Assembly (NCBI RefSeq): GCF_012911605.1
Contig: NZ_JAAMPT010000209.1
Location: 310,001 to 374,000 of the forward strand
From: Flavobacterium solisilvae
Lineage (GTDB): Bacteria > Bacteroidota > Bacteroidia > Flavobacteriales > Flavobacteriaceae
Length of the DNA stretch: 64,000 nucleotides
Direction: 5' to 3'
In this document: piece by piece, positions 10,420 to 21,200 of the stretch
How the letters are laid out: every line of letters starts with the position of its first letter
Position numbering within the stretch: position 1 is the first letter of the stretch
Made by a program: the position numbers and the translations under genes
Notes under the pieces: model-generated
Database searches by the model: none
What the model saw: only the letters and a program-made list of their open reading frames with translations
What the model was told of the DNA's origin: nothing

Positions 10420-10938
10420 ATGTTTTTCAATTATATCAAGGAACTTTTAACAAAAAAAACAGTTAAGAAAAGTTTATCGAATGTAAAACTTTCATCTTCT
10501 GATGGATTGATAAAAACAGTTGGAATTATTTTTGACGAAACTTATTTTTATGAGAAAGATGATTTAGTCAAAGAATTGGTTAACGAAGGAATTTTGGAAA
10601 CTAATGTTAAAGTATTGGTTTTTAAGAATAAAATAAAAAAAACAGAAACATTTGATTATCCTGTTTTTAGTTATAAAAATCTAAGTTGGAACGGAAAAAT
10701 TGAAATACCCGAAGCACAACAGTTTGTAAACGAGCCATTTGATTTATTGATAAACTATTATGATACCGAAAAAGCAGCGTTATTGTTAGTTTCTCAATTG
10801 TCAAAAGCTAGTTTTAAAGTAGGTTTTAGTGTTGTTGATAAGCGATTAAATCATTTTATGATTGACACTAATGCCGAGAATTACAAAATTTTTGTAAACG
10901 AACTGTTTAAATATTTAAGAATACTTAATAAAATTTAA
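10420..10938 (+). CDS. DUF6913 family protein
   Basis: A 172-residue soluble protein of unknown function which I recognise as the DUF6913 family of Flavobacteriia. It has no signal peptide or membrane helix. The middle part ([28 protein letters not shown]) has the look of an alpha/beta fold. It ends one base before dapA, so the two are translationally linked, and a perfect -7 box lies 20 bases before its start. Whether it has any part in lysine synthesis is unknown. Confidence 0.75.
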   Translation: MFFNYIKELLTKKTVKKSLSNVKLSSSDGLIKTVGIIFDETYFYEKDDLVKELVNEGILETNVKVLVFKNKIKKTETFDYPVFSYKNLSWNGKIEIPEAQQFVNEPFDLLINYYDTEKAALLLVSQLSKASFKVGFSVVDKRLNHFMIDTNAENYKIFVNELFKYLRILNKI

Positions 10939-10939
10939 T

Positions 10940-11824
10940 ATGCAATCACTTATTGGAACTGGAGTTGCTCTAGTTACGCCGTTTAAAAAAGACTTTTCTG
11001 TAGATGTAGAAGCTTTAAAAAGAATTGTGAATTTCCAAATAGACAATGGAATTGATTACCTTGTTGTATTAGGAACAACTGCTGAAACGGCTACATTAAG
11101 TAAGCAGGAAAAAGAGCTTGTAATTCAGACTATTGTTGAAGCTAACAATGGAAGATTACCTTTGGTTCTTGGTATTGGAAGTAATAATACGCAAGAAGTA
11201 ATAGACGAATTAAAGACAAGAAACCTATCTGATTTTACCGCAATACTTTCGGTTTCACCTTATTATAATAAACCAACTCAAGAAGGAATTTACCAACATT
11301 TTAAAGCAATTGCCGAAGTTTCCCCTTTGCCAATAATTCTATATAACGTACCTGGAAGAACGGCAAGTAATATGTTGCCTTCAACAGTTTTACGACTGGC
11401 AAATGAATTTAAAAATGTAGTTGCTATTAAAGAAGCTGCTGGCGATATTGTTCAAGCAATGACTTTAATCAAAAATAAGCCAAAAGATTTTCTAGTAATT
11501 TCGGGTGATGATATGATTACTTTGCCAATGGTTTTGGCTGGAGGAGCAGGAGTTATCTCAGTTATTGGAGAAGGTTTTCCAAAAGAATTCTCCGAAATGG
11601 TTCGTCTCGGGTTAAATAAAAGAGTAGATGAAGCTTATAAATTACATTATTTACTAGCTGATTCCATTGATATGATTTTTGAACAAGGAAATCCTGCCGG
11701 AATTAAAGAGATATTCAAATCGCTTGGATTATCTGAAAATACAGTTCGATTACCTTTGGTAAATGTTAATGAAGATTTAGCAAATCGATTACATACTTTT
11801 GTGAATAAAATCACGAATATGTAG
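10940..11824 (+). CDS. dapA: 4-hydroxy-tetrahydrodipicolinate synthase
   Basis: A 294-residue enzyme that condenses pyruvate and aspartate semialdehyde in the lysine/diaminopimelate pathway in the cytoplasm. The Schiff-base lysine is K164 (VAIKEAAGD) and the catalytic tyrosine Y135 (LYNVPGRT). The pyruvate loop reads GTTAETATL where the proteobacterial form is GTTGESPTL. The overall TIM-barrel length is normal. It follows the DUF6913 gene by one base. No clear terminator follows; the next promoter, for bamD, lies 27 bases beyond. Confidence 0.96.
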   Translation: MQSLIGTGVALVTPFKKDFSVDVEALKRIVNFQIDNGIDYLVVLGTTAETATLSKQEKELVIQTIVEANNGRLPLVLGIGSNNTQEVIDELKTRNLSDFTAILSVSPYYNKPTQEGIYQHFKAIAEVSPLPIILYNVPGRTASNMLPSTVLRLANEFKNVVAIKEAAGDIVQAMTLIKNKPKDFLVISGDDMITLPMVLAGGAGVISVIGEGFPKEFSEMVRLGLNKRVDEAYKLHYLLADSIDMIFEQGNPAGIKEIFKSLGLSENTVRLPLVNVNEDLANRLHTFVNKITNM

Positions 11825-11850
11825 TCGTTTTTTTAATCGAAAAAAAATAT

Positions 11851-11880
11851 TTTGTATTCCATAATTAATAACTAAATTTG
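11851..11880 (+). promoter_or_regulatory. Promoter of the bamD-recN cluster
   Basis: TTTG (11851-11854), an 18-base spacer, then a perfect -7 box TAAATTTG (11873-11880), 56 bases upstream of bamD. Confidence 0.7.
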
Positions 11881-11936
11881 CAGTTGCTTTTTTAAACTCA
11901 TCAAAGGCTTTAAAATTGGGCTGAATAATAAATTAA

Positions 11937-12737
11937 ATGAAGAAATTATTAGTATTTATTGCTTTTGTTTTGCTTTTTTCGTCTTGTAGCGAATACCAAA
12001 AAGCAATGAAATCAGAAGATGTAGCAGTCAAATATGACATGGCTGAAAAAATGTATGAAGCAAAAAAGTACAGCAAAGCCATTCGATTGTTTGAACAAAT
12101 TGCTCCAGCATACAAAGGGAAACCTTCTGCAGAAAAGATGTTTTATATGTATGCACAATCGCTCTACAATACAAAACAATATTATTTAGCAGGTCATCAA
12201 TTTGAAAGTTTTGCAGCAAATTATCCAAAAAGCCAAAAACTTGAGGAAGCATCATTTCTTGGAGCTAAAAGTTATTCAAAACTTTCTCCAGTTTTTAGTT
12301 TAGATCAAGTTGATACCTACAAAGCAATTGAGAAATTGCAGAATTTTATTGATGAATATCCAGAATCAACCTATTTAGCAGAAGCAAATATAGTTGCAAA
12401 GGATTTAAGAGAAAAATTAGAGAAAAAAGCATTTGAAACTGCAAAACAATACAATACAATTGAAAATCATAAAGCGGCAGTTGTGGCTTTGGATAACTTT
12501 ATAATTAATTATCCAGGAACGCCGTTTAAAGAAAAAGCATTGTACTATAAATTAGACTCTTCTTATAAGTTAGCCATTAATAGTGTTCCTTCAAAAATGC
12601 AAGAACGTCTAGAAAGTGCAAAAAATGCTTATAACAATTTGGTAAAATTAAATGCCAATACAGAATTTAAAAGCAAAGCCGATGAAATGTTGGCGCGAAT
12701 TGAAAACGATTTAAAACAATTTTCTAAAATAAATTAG
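11937..12737 (+). CDS. bamD: Outer membrane assembly lipoprotein BamD
   Basis: A 266-residue lipoprotein of the BAM complex that folds and inserts outer membrane barrels. The signal peptide ends in the lipobox LFSSC, predicting lipidation. The mature part is built of TPR-like helical repeats (AEKMYEAKKYSKAIRLFEQIAP, YAQSLYNTKQYYLAGHQFESF), the BamD/YfiO fold. It opens the cluster bamD-rpoZ-coaBC-DUF4835-recN, an arrangement I recall as common in Flavobacteriia. Its stop at 12735-12737 is two bases before the rpoZ ATG. Confidence 0.94.
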   Translation: MKKLLVFIAFVLLFSSCSEYQKAMKSEDVAVKYDMAEKMYEAKKYSKAIRLFEQIAPAYKGKPSAEKMFYMYAQSLYNTKQYYLAGHQFESFAANYPKSQKLEEASFLGAKSYSKLSPVFSLDQVDTYKAIEKLQNFIDEYPESTYLAEANIVAKDLREKLEKKAFETAKQYNTIENHKAAVVALDNFIINYPGTPFKEKALYYKLDSSYKLAINSVPSKMQERLESAKNAYNNLVKLNANTEFKSKADEMLARIENDLKQFSKIN

Positions 12738-12739
12738 TG

Positions 12740-13060
12740 ATGGATTTAAAAAAGACGAATGCACCAGTAAACACAATTACTTACAACAAAAGTCAAATTG
12801 AAGAACGTACTGGTAACGTTTATGAAGCTATAACAATTATGGCAAAAAGAGCAAATCAAATCAACTCCGAAATCAAAAAAGAATTGATTGAAAAGTTAGA
12901 TGAGTTTGCTACTTACAATGATAGTCTTGAAGAAATCTTTGAAAACAAAGAGCAAATTGAAGTATCAAAATTTTATGAGAAATTACCAAAACCTCATGCT
13001 CTTGCTGTTCAAGAATGGTTAGACGATAAAATCTATTACAGAAATACAAACCAAGACTAA
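12740..13060 (+). CDS. rpoZ: DNA-directed RNA polymerase omega subunit
   Basis: Start set at the ATG at 12740, giving 106 residues; a GTG at 12737 overlapping the bamD stop would add one residue. The family is the Bacteroidota form of omega, which helps assemble and stabilise the polymerase beta' subunit. The core is GNVYEAITIMAKRANQINSEIK, matching the omega helix that binds beta'. The acidic C-terminal half is lineage-specific. It ends five bases before coaBC. In many bacteria rpoZ also lies near coaBC, which supports the call. Confidence 0.88.
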   Translation: MDLKKTNAPVNTITYNKSQIEERTGNVYEAITIMAKRANQINSEIKKELIEKLDEFATYNDSLEEIFENKEQIEVSKFYEKLPKPHALAVQEWLDDKIYYRNTNQD

Positions 13061-13065
13061 AAAGC

Positions 13066-14283
13066 ATGTCGGTTTTAAGCGGAAAAAAAATAGTACTAGG
13101 AATTTCTGGTGGAATTGCTGCTTATAAAACTGCGACTTTAGTTAGATTATTTATAAAAGCAGGTGCACATGTCCAAGTGATAATGACACCTGCTTCTAAG
13201 GATTTTGTAACCCCATTAACATTATCCACACTTTCAAAAAATCCTGTACATTCTACTTTTTATAACGAAGAAGACGAGAATGCGCAGTGGAATAATCACG
13301 TAGAACTTGGTCTTTGGGCAGATTTTATGTTGATTGCTCCAGCAACAGCCAATACGTTGTCTAAAATGGCAAACGGCATTTGTGATAACCTTTTAATTGC
13401 TACATATTTATCGGCAAAATGTCCTGTCTATTTTGCGCCAGCAATGGATTTAGACATGTATAAACATCCATCAACGATTGCTAGTTTTAAAGCTTTGCAA
13501 GAATTTGGAAATAGTATGATTCCTGCTGAAAGTGGCGAACTTGCCAGCGGATTATCAGGTGAAGGAAGAATGGCGGAACCAGAAAATATTGTAGCTTTTC
13601 TTGAAAAAGACATAGAAAGCAAACTTCCGCTCAAAGGAAAAAAAATATTGGTTACAGCTGGTCCAACTTATGAAGCCATTGATCCAGTTCGATTTATAGG
13701 AAATCATTCTTCGGGAAAAATGGGATTTGATATTGCTAATTCTGCTGCAAATCTTGGTGCAGAAGTTACTTTGATTTCTGGACCAACTCATTTAAAACCG
13801 GCTAATACTTTTATTAATTTGGTTAGAGTAGTTTCGGCTCAAGAAATGTTTGATGCTTGTCATCAGTATTATGAAAATATGGATGTAGCCGTTTGTGCCG
13901 CTGCCGTTGCCGATTATAAACCTAAGCAAGTTGCTGAACAAAAGATTAAAAAATCGGAAGCAGAATTTTCTATAGAACTAGAAAAAACCAAAGATATATT
14001 GGCTTCTTTGGGTAAAATCAAGAAAAATCAATACCTAATTGGCTTTGCATTAGAAACAGAAAATGAAATTGAAAATGCTAAGTTGAAAATTCAGAAAAAA
14101 AACTTAGATTTGATTGTTTTAAATTCGCTTCGTGATGAAGGCGCAGGATTTGGGAAATCGACAAATAAAGTAACTTTTATTAGCAACGATTTTACAATTG
14201 AACCTCAAGCTCTTAAATCAAAAGAAGAAGTAGCGAATGATATTGTAAACAAAATAATTTCATATTATGAAAAAGATATTTAG
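13066..14283 (+). CDS. coaBC: Bifunctional phosphopantothenoylcysteine decarboxylase/ligase CoaBC
   Basis: A 405-residue bifunctional enzyme of coenzyme A synthesis. The N-terminal flavoprotein domain (about 1-180) has GISGGIAAYK and the catalytic histidine H78 in NNHVELG. The C-terminal CoaB ligase domain (about 188-405) starts with ILVTAGPTYEAIDPVRFIGN and includes AAAVADYKP. Two canonical decarboxylase motifs differ: PxMNxxMW reads PAMDLDMY (125-132), and the reductive cysteine of the E. coli ACG motif is Ser161 (ELASGLSGEGRM). I recall this as a Bacteroidota pattern. The last 17 bases overlap the DUF4835-type gene. Confidence 0.95.
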   Translation: MSVLSGKKIVLGISGGIAAYKTATLVRLFIKAGAHVQVIMTPASKDFVTPLTLSTLSKNPVHSTFYNEEDENAQWNNHVELGLWADFMLIAPATANTLSKMANGICDNLLIATYLSAKCPVYFAPAMDLDMYKHPSTIASFKALQEFGNSMIPAESGELASGLSGEGRMAEPENIVAFLEKDIESKLPLKGKKILVTAGPTYEAIDPVRFIGNHSSGKMGFDIANSAANLGAEVTLISGPTHLKPANTFINLVRVVSAQEMFDACHQYYENMDVAVCAAAVADYKPKQVAEQKIKKSEAEFSIELEKTKDILASLGKIKKNQYLIGFALETENEIENAKLKIQKKNLDLIVLNSLRDEGAGFGKSTNKVTFISNDFTIEPQALKSKEEVANDIVNKIISYYEKDI

Positions 14284-15154
14284 TGCATTTTTGTTGTTGT
14301 TTTTTTGCTCGGTAAACGCTCAGCAATTAAACTGTACCGTTCAAATCAATACGGATAAAGTACAAACAACCAATAATCAGTTATTTAAAAATCTGCAAAT
14401 TGCCATAAATGATTTTATGAATAAAACTGATTTTACTGGCGAAGTTTTAAAACAACACGAAAAAGTAAATTGTTCCATGCTCATCATTATTGATGGTTTT
14501 GAAAATAATAATTTTACGGGTACAATTCAAGTACAATCTACACGACCAGTTTTTAATTCTACCTATTCGTCGCCCGTTTTTAATTTTAATGACAAAGATT
14601 TTACATTTCGATATACTGAGTTTGAAAACTTAATTTTTAATCCAGCTACATTTGAATCTAATTTGGTTTCTGTCTTATCTTTCTACAGTTACATTATGAT
14701 AGGATTAGATGCCGATACTTATAAATTAAACGGTGGAAGAGAATGGCTTGATTTAGCTCTACAGGTTCAAACTACTGCGCAACAAGGTGGTTATCGTGGT
14801 TGGAGCCAAAATGATGGAAATCAAAATCGATTTTTTCTAATAAATGATTTGCTGTCGACTACATTTCAACCTTATCGTGACGCGCTTTATGCCTACCACA
14901 GAAACGGACTTGACACTATGACCGAAGATGTAAAAGTTGCTAAAGAAAATGTTGTCAACGCTGTAGATAAACTTTCGGTAATTTATTCAGCGCGACCAAA
15001 TGCATTTTTGACCAGAGTTTTCTTTGATGCAAAAGCTGACGAAATTGTGTCGGTTTTATCAGGTGGACCAAATATGGATATTAGAACTTTTGTTGATAAA
15101 TTAAACAGAATTTCTCCCATAAACTCAAGTAAATGGGCAACAATTAGATTGTGA
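14267..15154 (+). CDS. DUF4835 family exported protein
   Basis: A 295-residue protein with an N-terminal signal peptide (hydrophobic 5-15, cut near VNAQQ) and so destined for the periplasm or envelope. It matches the DUF4835 family of Bacteroidota, with the conserved TRPVFNSTYSSPVFNFNDKD and DTYKLNGGREWLDLALQVQ segments. Function is unknown. It overlaps the 3' end of coaBC by 17 bases and is followed 29 bases later by recN, so it is very likely translated from the same mRNA. Confidence 0.85.
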   Translation: MKKIFSAFLLLFFCSVNAQQLNCTVQINTDKVQTTNNQLFKNLQIAINDFMNKTDFTGEVLKQHEKVNCSMLIIIDGFENNNFTGTIQVQSTRPVFNSTYSSPVFNFNDKDFTFRYTEFENLIFNPATFESNLVSVLSFYSYIMIGLDADTYKLNGGREWLDLALQVQTTAQQGGYRGWSQNDGNQNRFFLINDLLSTTFQPYRDALYAYHRNGLDTMTEDVKVAKENVVNAVDKLSVIYSARPNAFLTRVFFDAKADEIVSVLSGGPNMDIRTFVDKLNRISPINSSKWATIRL

Positions 15155-15183
15155 TTTAGTACTTCTCAATTTAATTTTTAATT

Positions 15184-16836
15184 ATGATAACATCGCTTTC
15201 AATTGAAAATTTTGCTTTAATTGAAAAATTAAACATCAATTTTTCTCGAGGTTTTTCTGTAATTACAGGTGAAACTGGAGCAGGAAAATCAATACTTCTT
15301 GGTGCTTTGGATTTAGTTCGTGGAAAACGAGCCGATTTAACTTCGTTGAAAAATAAAGACGAAAAATGTGTTATTGAAGCTGTTTTTACCATCGAAAATT
15401 ATAATTTAAAATTTTTTTTTGAAGAAAATGATTTCGACTACGAAACCGAAACAATAATAAGAAGAGAAATTTTGCCTAGCGGAAAATCACGAGCTTTTAT
15501 CAACGATTCGCCAGTTAACCTTCAGCAGTTACAAGATTTGAGCGATTATTTAATTGATATTCATTCGCAGCATCAAACACTTGAATTGAGCAATCAAGAT
15601 TTTCAAATTACGTTATTGGATTCATTGGCAAAAAATCAAAATTTAGTTAGCCAATACAAATCAGAATTATCACTTTATAAAAAAATAGATAACAGTTTAA
15701 AGGAATTAATTTCCAATAAAAATTCGCTGGACAAAGAACAAGATTACAATAATTTTTTATTGGAAGAATTGCTTGCAGCCGATTTAAAATTAGGCGAACA
15801 AGAAATCTTGGAAAGCGAGTTGGAAATGCTGAGCAATGTTGAATTCATTAAAGAAAATATTGAAAAGTCGATTGCAATTTCCGAAGAAGAACAATTTGGT
15901 GTAATTCAAAATTTAAAAGAAATTAGAATTTCACTTCAAAAAATTAGCGGATTATCGCCTGTTTATAACCAACTTTTTGAAAGAGTAAATAGCGTTATTA
16001 TTGAACTTGAAGATGTCAATCAAGATTTGAATAGCGAGCTTGAAAAATTAGTTTTTAATCCTGAAAAATTAGAATTGGTAAATCAAAAATTGCAAACTAT
16101 TTATTTGCTTCAAAAAAAGCATCAAGTAGAAACAATTGATGAATTAATTGCAATAAAAGACGAATTAGATGCTAAAGTTTTTTTGTCGAATGACATTGAA
16201 AATCAAATAGCAGCTTTTCAAAATCAACTTCAATCGAAGAAAAATTTATTAGACGAAGTAAGCAAAAATATTCACGACAATAGAGTAGGAGTTGTGCCTA
16301 ATTTAACCCAACGATTGAGTGCAATTTTATCACAGTTAGGCATGTCAAATGCTCAGTTTCAGTTTGAAATTCAGTATGGAGAAAATTTTCTTTCCGATGG
16401 AAAAGATACTGTGCAATTATTGTTTTCTGCTAACAAAGGTTCCAACTTTGGATTGTTGAAAAAAGTAGCTTCTGGCGGAGAAATGTCGCGAATTATGTTG
16501 GCAATAAAATCGGTTTTAGCAGAAGAAACTAAATTACCAACGATAATTTTTGATGAAATTGATACCGGAATTTCTGGAGAAATAGCTAACAATATGGCAG
16601 AAATAATGAAGCAAATGAGCAACCAAATGCAAATTTTTGCGATAACTCATTTGCCACAAATTGCTTCAAAAGGCGAAGCACATTATAAAGTGTTTAAAAC
16701 AATAAAAGAAAACACAACCGTTTCAGAAATTATTTTGTTAAACGAAAATGATAGGATTTTGGAAATAGCCGAAATGTTATCGGGAAAAAATCCATCAGAA
16801 TCAGCATTGACACATGCTAAAGCATTATTAAATTAA
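15184..16836 (+). CDS. recN: DNA repair protein RecN
   Basis: A 550-residue SMC-like ATPase that acts early in double-strand break repair. Walker A GETGAGKS is at 29-36, the ABC signature ASGGEMSRI lies in the C-terminal part, and Walker B is TIIFDEIDTG. The two ATPase halves are separated by long coiled-coil segments (about 155-370), as is normal. It closes the bamD cluster. The fabV promoter begins just past its stop codon. Confidence 0.97.
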   Translation: MITSLSIENFALIEKLNINFSRGFSVITGETGAGKSILLGALDLVRGKRADLTSLKNKDEKCVIEAVFTIENYNLKFFFEENDFDYETETIIRREILPSGKSRAFINDSPVNLQQLQDLSDYLIDIHSQHQTLELSNQDFQITLLDSLAKNQNLVSQYKSELSLYKKIDNSLKELISNKNSLDKEQDYNNFLLEELLAADLKLGEQEILESELEMLSNVEFIKENIEKSIAISEEEQFGVIQNLKEIRISLQKISGLSPVYNQLFERVNSVIIELEDVNQDLNSELEKLVFNPEKLELVNQKLQTIYLLQKKHQVETIDELIAIKDELDAKVFLSNDIENQIAAFQNQLQSKKNLLDEVSKNIHDNRVGVVPNLTQRLSAILSQLGMSNAQFQFEIQYGENFLSDGKDTVQLLFSANKGSNFGLLKKVASGGEMSRIMLAIKSVLAEETKLPTIIFDEIDTGISGEIANNMAEIMKQMSNQMQIFAITHLPQIASKGEAHYKVFKTIKENTTVSEIILLNENDRILEIAEMLSGKNPSESALTHAKALLN

Positions 16837-16841
16837 TTGAT

Positions 16842-16849
16842 TACTTTTG
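16842..16849 (+). promoter_or_regulatory. -7 box of the fabV promoter
   Basis: TACTTTTG is a perfect TAnnTTTG match 30 bases before the fabV start. No good -33 TTTG was found at the expected distance. Confidence 0.5.
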
Positions 16850-16879
16850 TAAAATAAGAATAACAAAAACACTAAGAAT

Positions 16880-18073
16880 ATGATAATCGAACCAAGAATG
16901 CGAGGTTTTATTTGCCTTACAGCTCATCCAGATGGTTGTGCTCAAAATGTAAAAAACCAAATTGAATATGTAAAGTCAAAAGGTAAAATAAACGGTGCAA
17001 AACGCGTTTTAGTTATTGGAGCTTCAACAGGATTTGGATTGGCATCAAGAATTACGAGTGCTTTTGGATGTGATGCAGCAACTATTGGCGTATTTTTTGA
17101 AAAAGAACCATCAGCAGGAAAAACTGCAACTCCAGGTTGGTATAATTCAGCGGCATTTGAAGACGAAGCTACTAAAGCTGGTTTATATGCAAAAAGTATC
17201 AATGGCGATGCGTTTTCAAATGAAGTAAAACAGCAAACAATCGATTTGATTAAAAAAGATTTAGGACAAATTGATTTAGTGATTTATAGTTTGGCTTCGC
17301 CAGTAAGAATGCATCCAACAACAGGAGTTTTACACCGTTCTACTTTAAAACCAATAGGAAATACGTTTACAAACAAAACTGTTGATTTTCATACAGGCGT
17401 AGTTTCAGATGTTACTATTGAACCAGCAACCCAAGAAGATATCGATAATACCGTAGTTGTAATGGGTGGAGAAGATTGGTCAATGTGGATGAATGCAATG
17501 AACGAAGCAGGAGTTTTAGCTGATGGCGCAATGACAGTTGCTTATTCATACATTGGACCAGAAGTTACCGAAGCTGTCTATAGAAAAGGTACAATTGGTA
17601 GAGCAAAAGATCATCTTGAAGCAACCGCTTTTGATATTACAAATGATTTAAAAGCAATCAACGGAAAAGCATTTGTTTCGGTTAACAAAGCATTGGTAAC
17701 TCAGGCAAGTTCAGCAATTCCGGTAGTTCCATTATATATGTCTTTATTGTTCAAAATAATGAAAAAAGACGGAAGTCACGAAGGATGTATTGAACAAATG
17801 CAACGATTGTATTCGGATAGATTGTATAATGGTTCCGAAATTCCTACCGATGAAAAAGGAAGAATTCGAATTGATGACTGGGAAATGAGACAAGTTTATC
17901 AAGACGAAATTGCAGAACTTTGGAAATCAATCAGCACTGAAACATTAACAGAAAATGGAGATTTAGCAGGTTATAAAAGTGATTTCTTGAATCTTTTTGG
18001 CTTCGGATTTGATAGCGTTGATTATACTGCAGAAGCCAATGAACTAAAAATGGTTGCAAGTATAGCTAATTAA
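16880..18073 (+). CDS. fabV: Enoyl-ACP reductase FabV
   Basis: A 397-residue NADH-dependent enoyl-acyl-carrier-protein reductase that does the last reduction of each fatty acid elongation cycle. The nucleotide-binding segment is GASTGFGLASRIT. The catalytic pair Y234 and K243 forms the FabV-type Tyr-x8-Lys motif in VYRKGTIGRAK. The length is typical of FabV and longer than FabI. FabV enzymes are known to be little affected by triclosan. It has its own promoter and terminator and is monocistronic. Whether FabI is also encoded elsewhere cannot be judged from this window. Confidence 0.96.
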   Translation: MIIEPRMRGFICLTAHPDGCAQNVKNQIEYVKSKGKINGAKRVLVIGASTGFGLASRITSAFGCDAATIGVFFEKEPSAGKTATPGWYNSAAFEDEATKAGLYAKSINGDAFSNEVKQQTIDLIKKDLGQIDLVIYSLASPVRMHPTTGVLHRSTLKPIGNTFTNKTVDFHTGVVSDVTIEPATQEDIDNTVVVMGGEDWSMWMNAMNEAGVLADGAMTVAYSYIGPEVTEAVYRKGTIGRAKDHLEATAFDITNDLKAINGKAFVSVNKALVTQASSAIPVVPLYMSLLFKIMKKDGSHEGCIEQMQRLYSDRLYNGSEIPTDEKGRIRIDDWEMRQVYQDEIAELWKSISTETLTENGDLAGYKSDFLNLFGFGFDSVDYTAEANELKMVASIAN

Positions 18074-18101
18074 AACAGAAGTAAAATTATTTATATATTT
18101 T

Positions 18102-18131
18102 AAAAACTCACAAATTTTTGTGAGTTTTTTT
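18102..18131 (+). terminator. Rho-independent terminator after fabV
   Basis: Inverted repeat aaactcacaaa (18104-18114) with tttgtgagttt (18117-18127), followed by a T run. Confidence 0.8.
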
Positions 18132-18194
18132 GTTGTTATATCTCTTGTATTTTTTTCATTTTTATTTTATTTATTAACAAAATCTTACAAATAC

Positions 18195-18226
18195 TTGTGA
18201 GATATATTGAATTAATTACTTTTATA
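18195..18226 (+). promoter_or_regulatory. Promoter of T9SS surface protein 1
   Basis: TTGTGA (18195-18200), 16 bases, then TACTTTTATA (18217-18226). The same two elements precede the next two paralogues, with spacers of 17 bases. The -7 box differs from TAnnTTTG only in its last base. Confidence 0.6.
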
Positions 18227-18248
18227 CCAAATAATTTAACTTTAATTT

Positions 18249-21200
18249 ATGAATATGAAAAAAAACTATTATTCAAAAAGGAAACCAAACCTTTGGGTAA
18301 GTCGATGGCAAAGATTGCTGACGACCTGCTTAATGGTTTTGTTTGGGCAACTATTGTTTGCGCAAACAGTTCAGGTTGGTAGCGGAACTGCAACAACAAC
18401 AGCTGGTGGTGCAACAGTTCCAGTTACCAATTATGATTTCAGTTATTGTCAAATGATAATAACTGAAGCTCAAATTACAGCTGGAAATGGAGGAAATGCT
18501 ATTACCGGAGAGATTTCAAAACTACGTTTTTACACCACTGCAATTGGTACAACATCTGTTTGGGCAACTAGTTGGAATGTTTATTTAGCAAGTACTACAA
18601 AAACAGAATTTGCTTCAACAACCGATTGGGAACCTTTTGCAAATTTACTTCAAGTATATACAGGTGCTGTAACACCAGTTGCAAACAATTGGTGGGAAAT
18701 TACTTTTAGTACACCTTTTAATTACACTGGTGGAAATTTGATTGTAGCCATTGATGAAAATAGTTTAGGTTGGTCTGGTGGTCCAACATTTAGAACATTT
18801 ACTTCAGGAACAAATACAGCATTGTATTTCAGAGCAGATGGAGCAATAAATAATCCTGATCCAGTTACTCCTCCAATAGGTACAGGAAGAACAGGTACTT
18901 TACCACAAATGCAATTATATTTTACAGAAGCATGTATGTCGCCAAGTGGTATTACTGCAACTCCTGCTGTTTATTCAGCAAATATTAGTTGGTCTTCTGT
19001 TGCTAATGCAACTGAATATGAATGGATTGTGGTTGCTAATGATGCAGGTACAGGCGCAACTCCAATTGCAACTGGAGTTATAACAGGAACATCAGATGTT
19101 GTTTCTGGTTTAACGGCTTCAACTCCTTATGATTTGTATGTAAAAACAAATTGTGGAGTAGATGGATTAAGCACTTGGTCAAATAAAATTGATTTTACTA
19201 CAAATGTAGCTTGTCCTGCACCTACAGCAGGTATTGTATCAACTTTATTACCAGATTCTGCAACTATTCTATGGACAAGTGCTGGAACAACTTTTGACAT
19301 TAATTGGGATACAGGTACTTTTACAGCTGGTGCTGGAACTAATACTGAAACAGGTGTTTCGGGAACTACATTTACTTTTCCAAACAATTTAACGCAAAAT
19401 ACAACTTACAGATGGTTTGTTCGTCTTGATTGTAATGCTACTTCAGAAGGAGTAAGTACTTGGGCTGGACCATATACCTTTACAACTCCAGGTTTTACAA
19501 GTGTTCCATATAATGAAAGTTTTTCGACAACTACTTTACCAACAGGTTGGTTAAATACAGGTTACACTTTTGCAGCAGCAAATGCTTCAATAGGAAGTCC
19601 AGCCGCAACAAAATTTGCAGATGGAGCAACAAATATCATTAGACGTAATCCATTTGGAAGTAGTGTAACAGGTAATTTCTCTCTTATTTCAGTAGGAACT
19701 GTTGCTGTTGGTCAAGTTTTAACTTTTGATTATAAATTAATCAATTATGCAGATGCGAATCCACCAGCTGTTGGTTCTGGTAGATTTAAAGTAGAAGTTT
19801 CTACAGATTATGGAAATACTTACGCTCAAATTGATGAAGTAGTTAATGATAATGTTGCAGGATGGAGAACAAAAACATATCCATTAGATGCTTATGCAGG
19901 TCAATTTGTAAGAGTTAAAATAACAGATACTTGGACAAGTGGTGATTATTTTATTGGTTTTGATAACTTTTTTATTGGAACACCTCCAACATGTCCTAAC
20001 CAAACAGGATTAGTAGTAGGAAATATTACTGCATCAGGTGCAGATACTTCATGGGATAATATGAGTGCAACTGGAGCAACTGGATATGAATATGCGATTA
20101 CAACATCAGCAACTCCTCCAACTACAGGAACAGCTACTTTGAATACTTTTTATGGTGCATCTGGATTAGACGCTCAAACAGTTTATTATTTACATGTTAG
20201 ATCAAGTTGTGATGATGATACATATGGAAATTGGGCTACTATTACGTTCACTACAATTCCTGTAAATGATACATGTGCTACCGCAACGGCTTTAACTGTT
20301 GGTCCAAATTTTGCTGCTAATCCAGTAACTTCATCTTTACTTGGAGCAACTACAACAGCAGGAGTAACGCCATCATGTCAGGCTTCTTTTGGTAGAGATG
20401 TGTGGTTTACCGTAACTGTTCCAGCTTCTGGAAAAGTAACTATTGAAACTCAAGTAGCACCAACAAATTCATTATCAGATACGGTTATTGCGGTTTATCC
20501 ATCATGTGGTGGAGCTCAAATTATTTGTGATGATGATGGTGGTCCAGCAGGAGCAAATAATTTAATGTCAATTGCAAATGTTTCAGGAAGAACACCAGGA
20601 GAAACTTTATATGTAGCTGTGTGGAAATATGAACCAGCTGCTGCAACTCCTACAAGTAATGCGTTTTTAGTTTCTGCTTATGATTGTTCATCTTTTGTAG
20701 CAGCACCAACTGGCGATGCAACACAAACATTCTGTTCAGCAAGTAATCCAACAGTTGCTAATTTGGTAGCTACAGGTACAGCTTTAAAATGGTATGATGC
20801 TGCAACAGCTGGTACTTTGTTAACATCAACTACTCCTTTAGTTTCTGGAAATGTATATTATGCGTCTCAAACAGTAACATGTGAAGGTTCTGCTAGATTA
20901 GCAGTTACAGTTACAATTGATGCTGCTGATGTGCCAACATTCGATGCTATTCCGGCAGTTTGTTCAGGTTCAACTTTTGTTTTACTAACAACATCATTAG
21001 AAAATATTACAGGAACTTGGTCGCCAGCTATTAACAATACTGCAACAACAACATATACTTTTACTCCCGATGCAGGACAATGTGCAACAACGGCAACGTT
21101 AACGGTTACTGTAAACCAACCACCGGTTGAGCCAATATTAGAGTGTTACGAAACTGCTACTTTTAATTCAACTACATGTCAATGGGAAGTAACAGGAGAT

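Noticed and set aside
18197..18382. A 61-codon frame overlapping the start of surface protein 1
   Set aside because: It begins inside the promoter, lies in another frame over the signal-peptide coding region, and has no family features.
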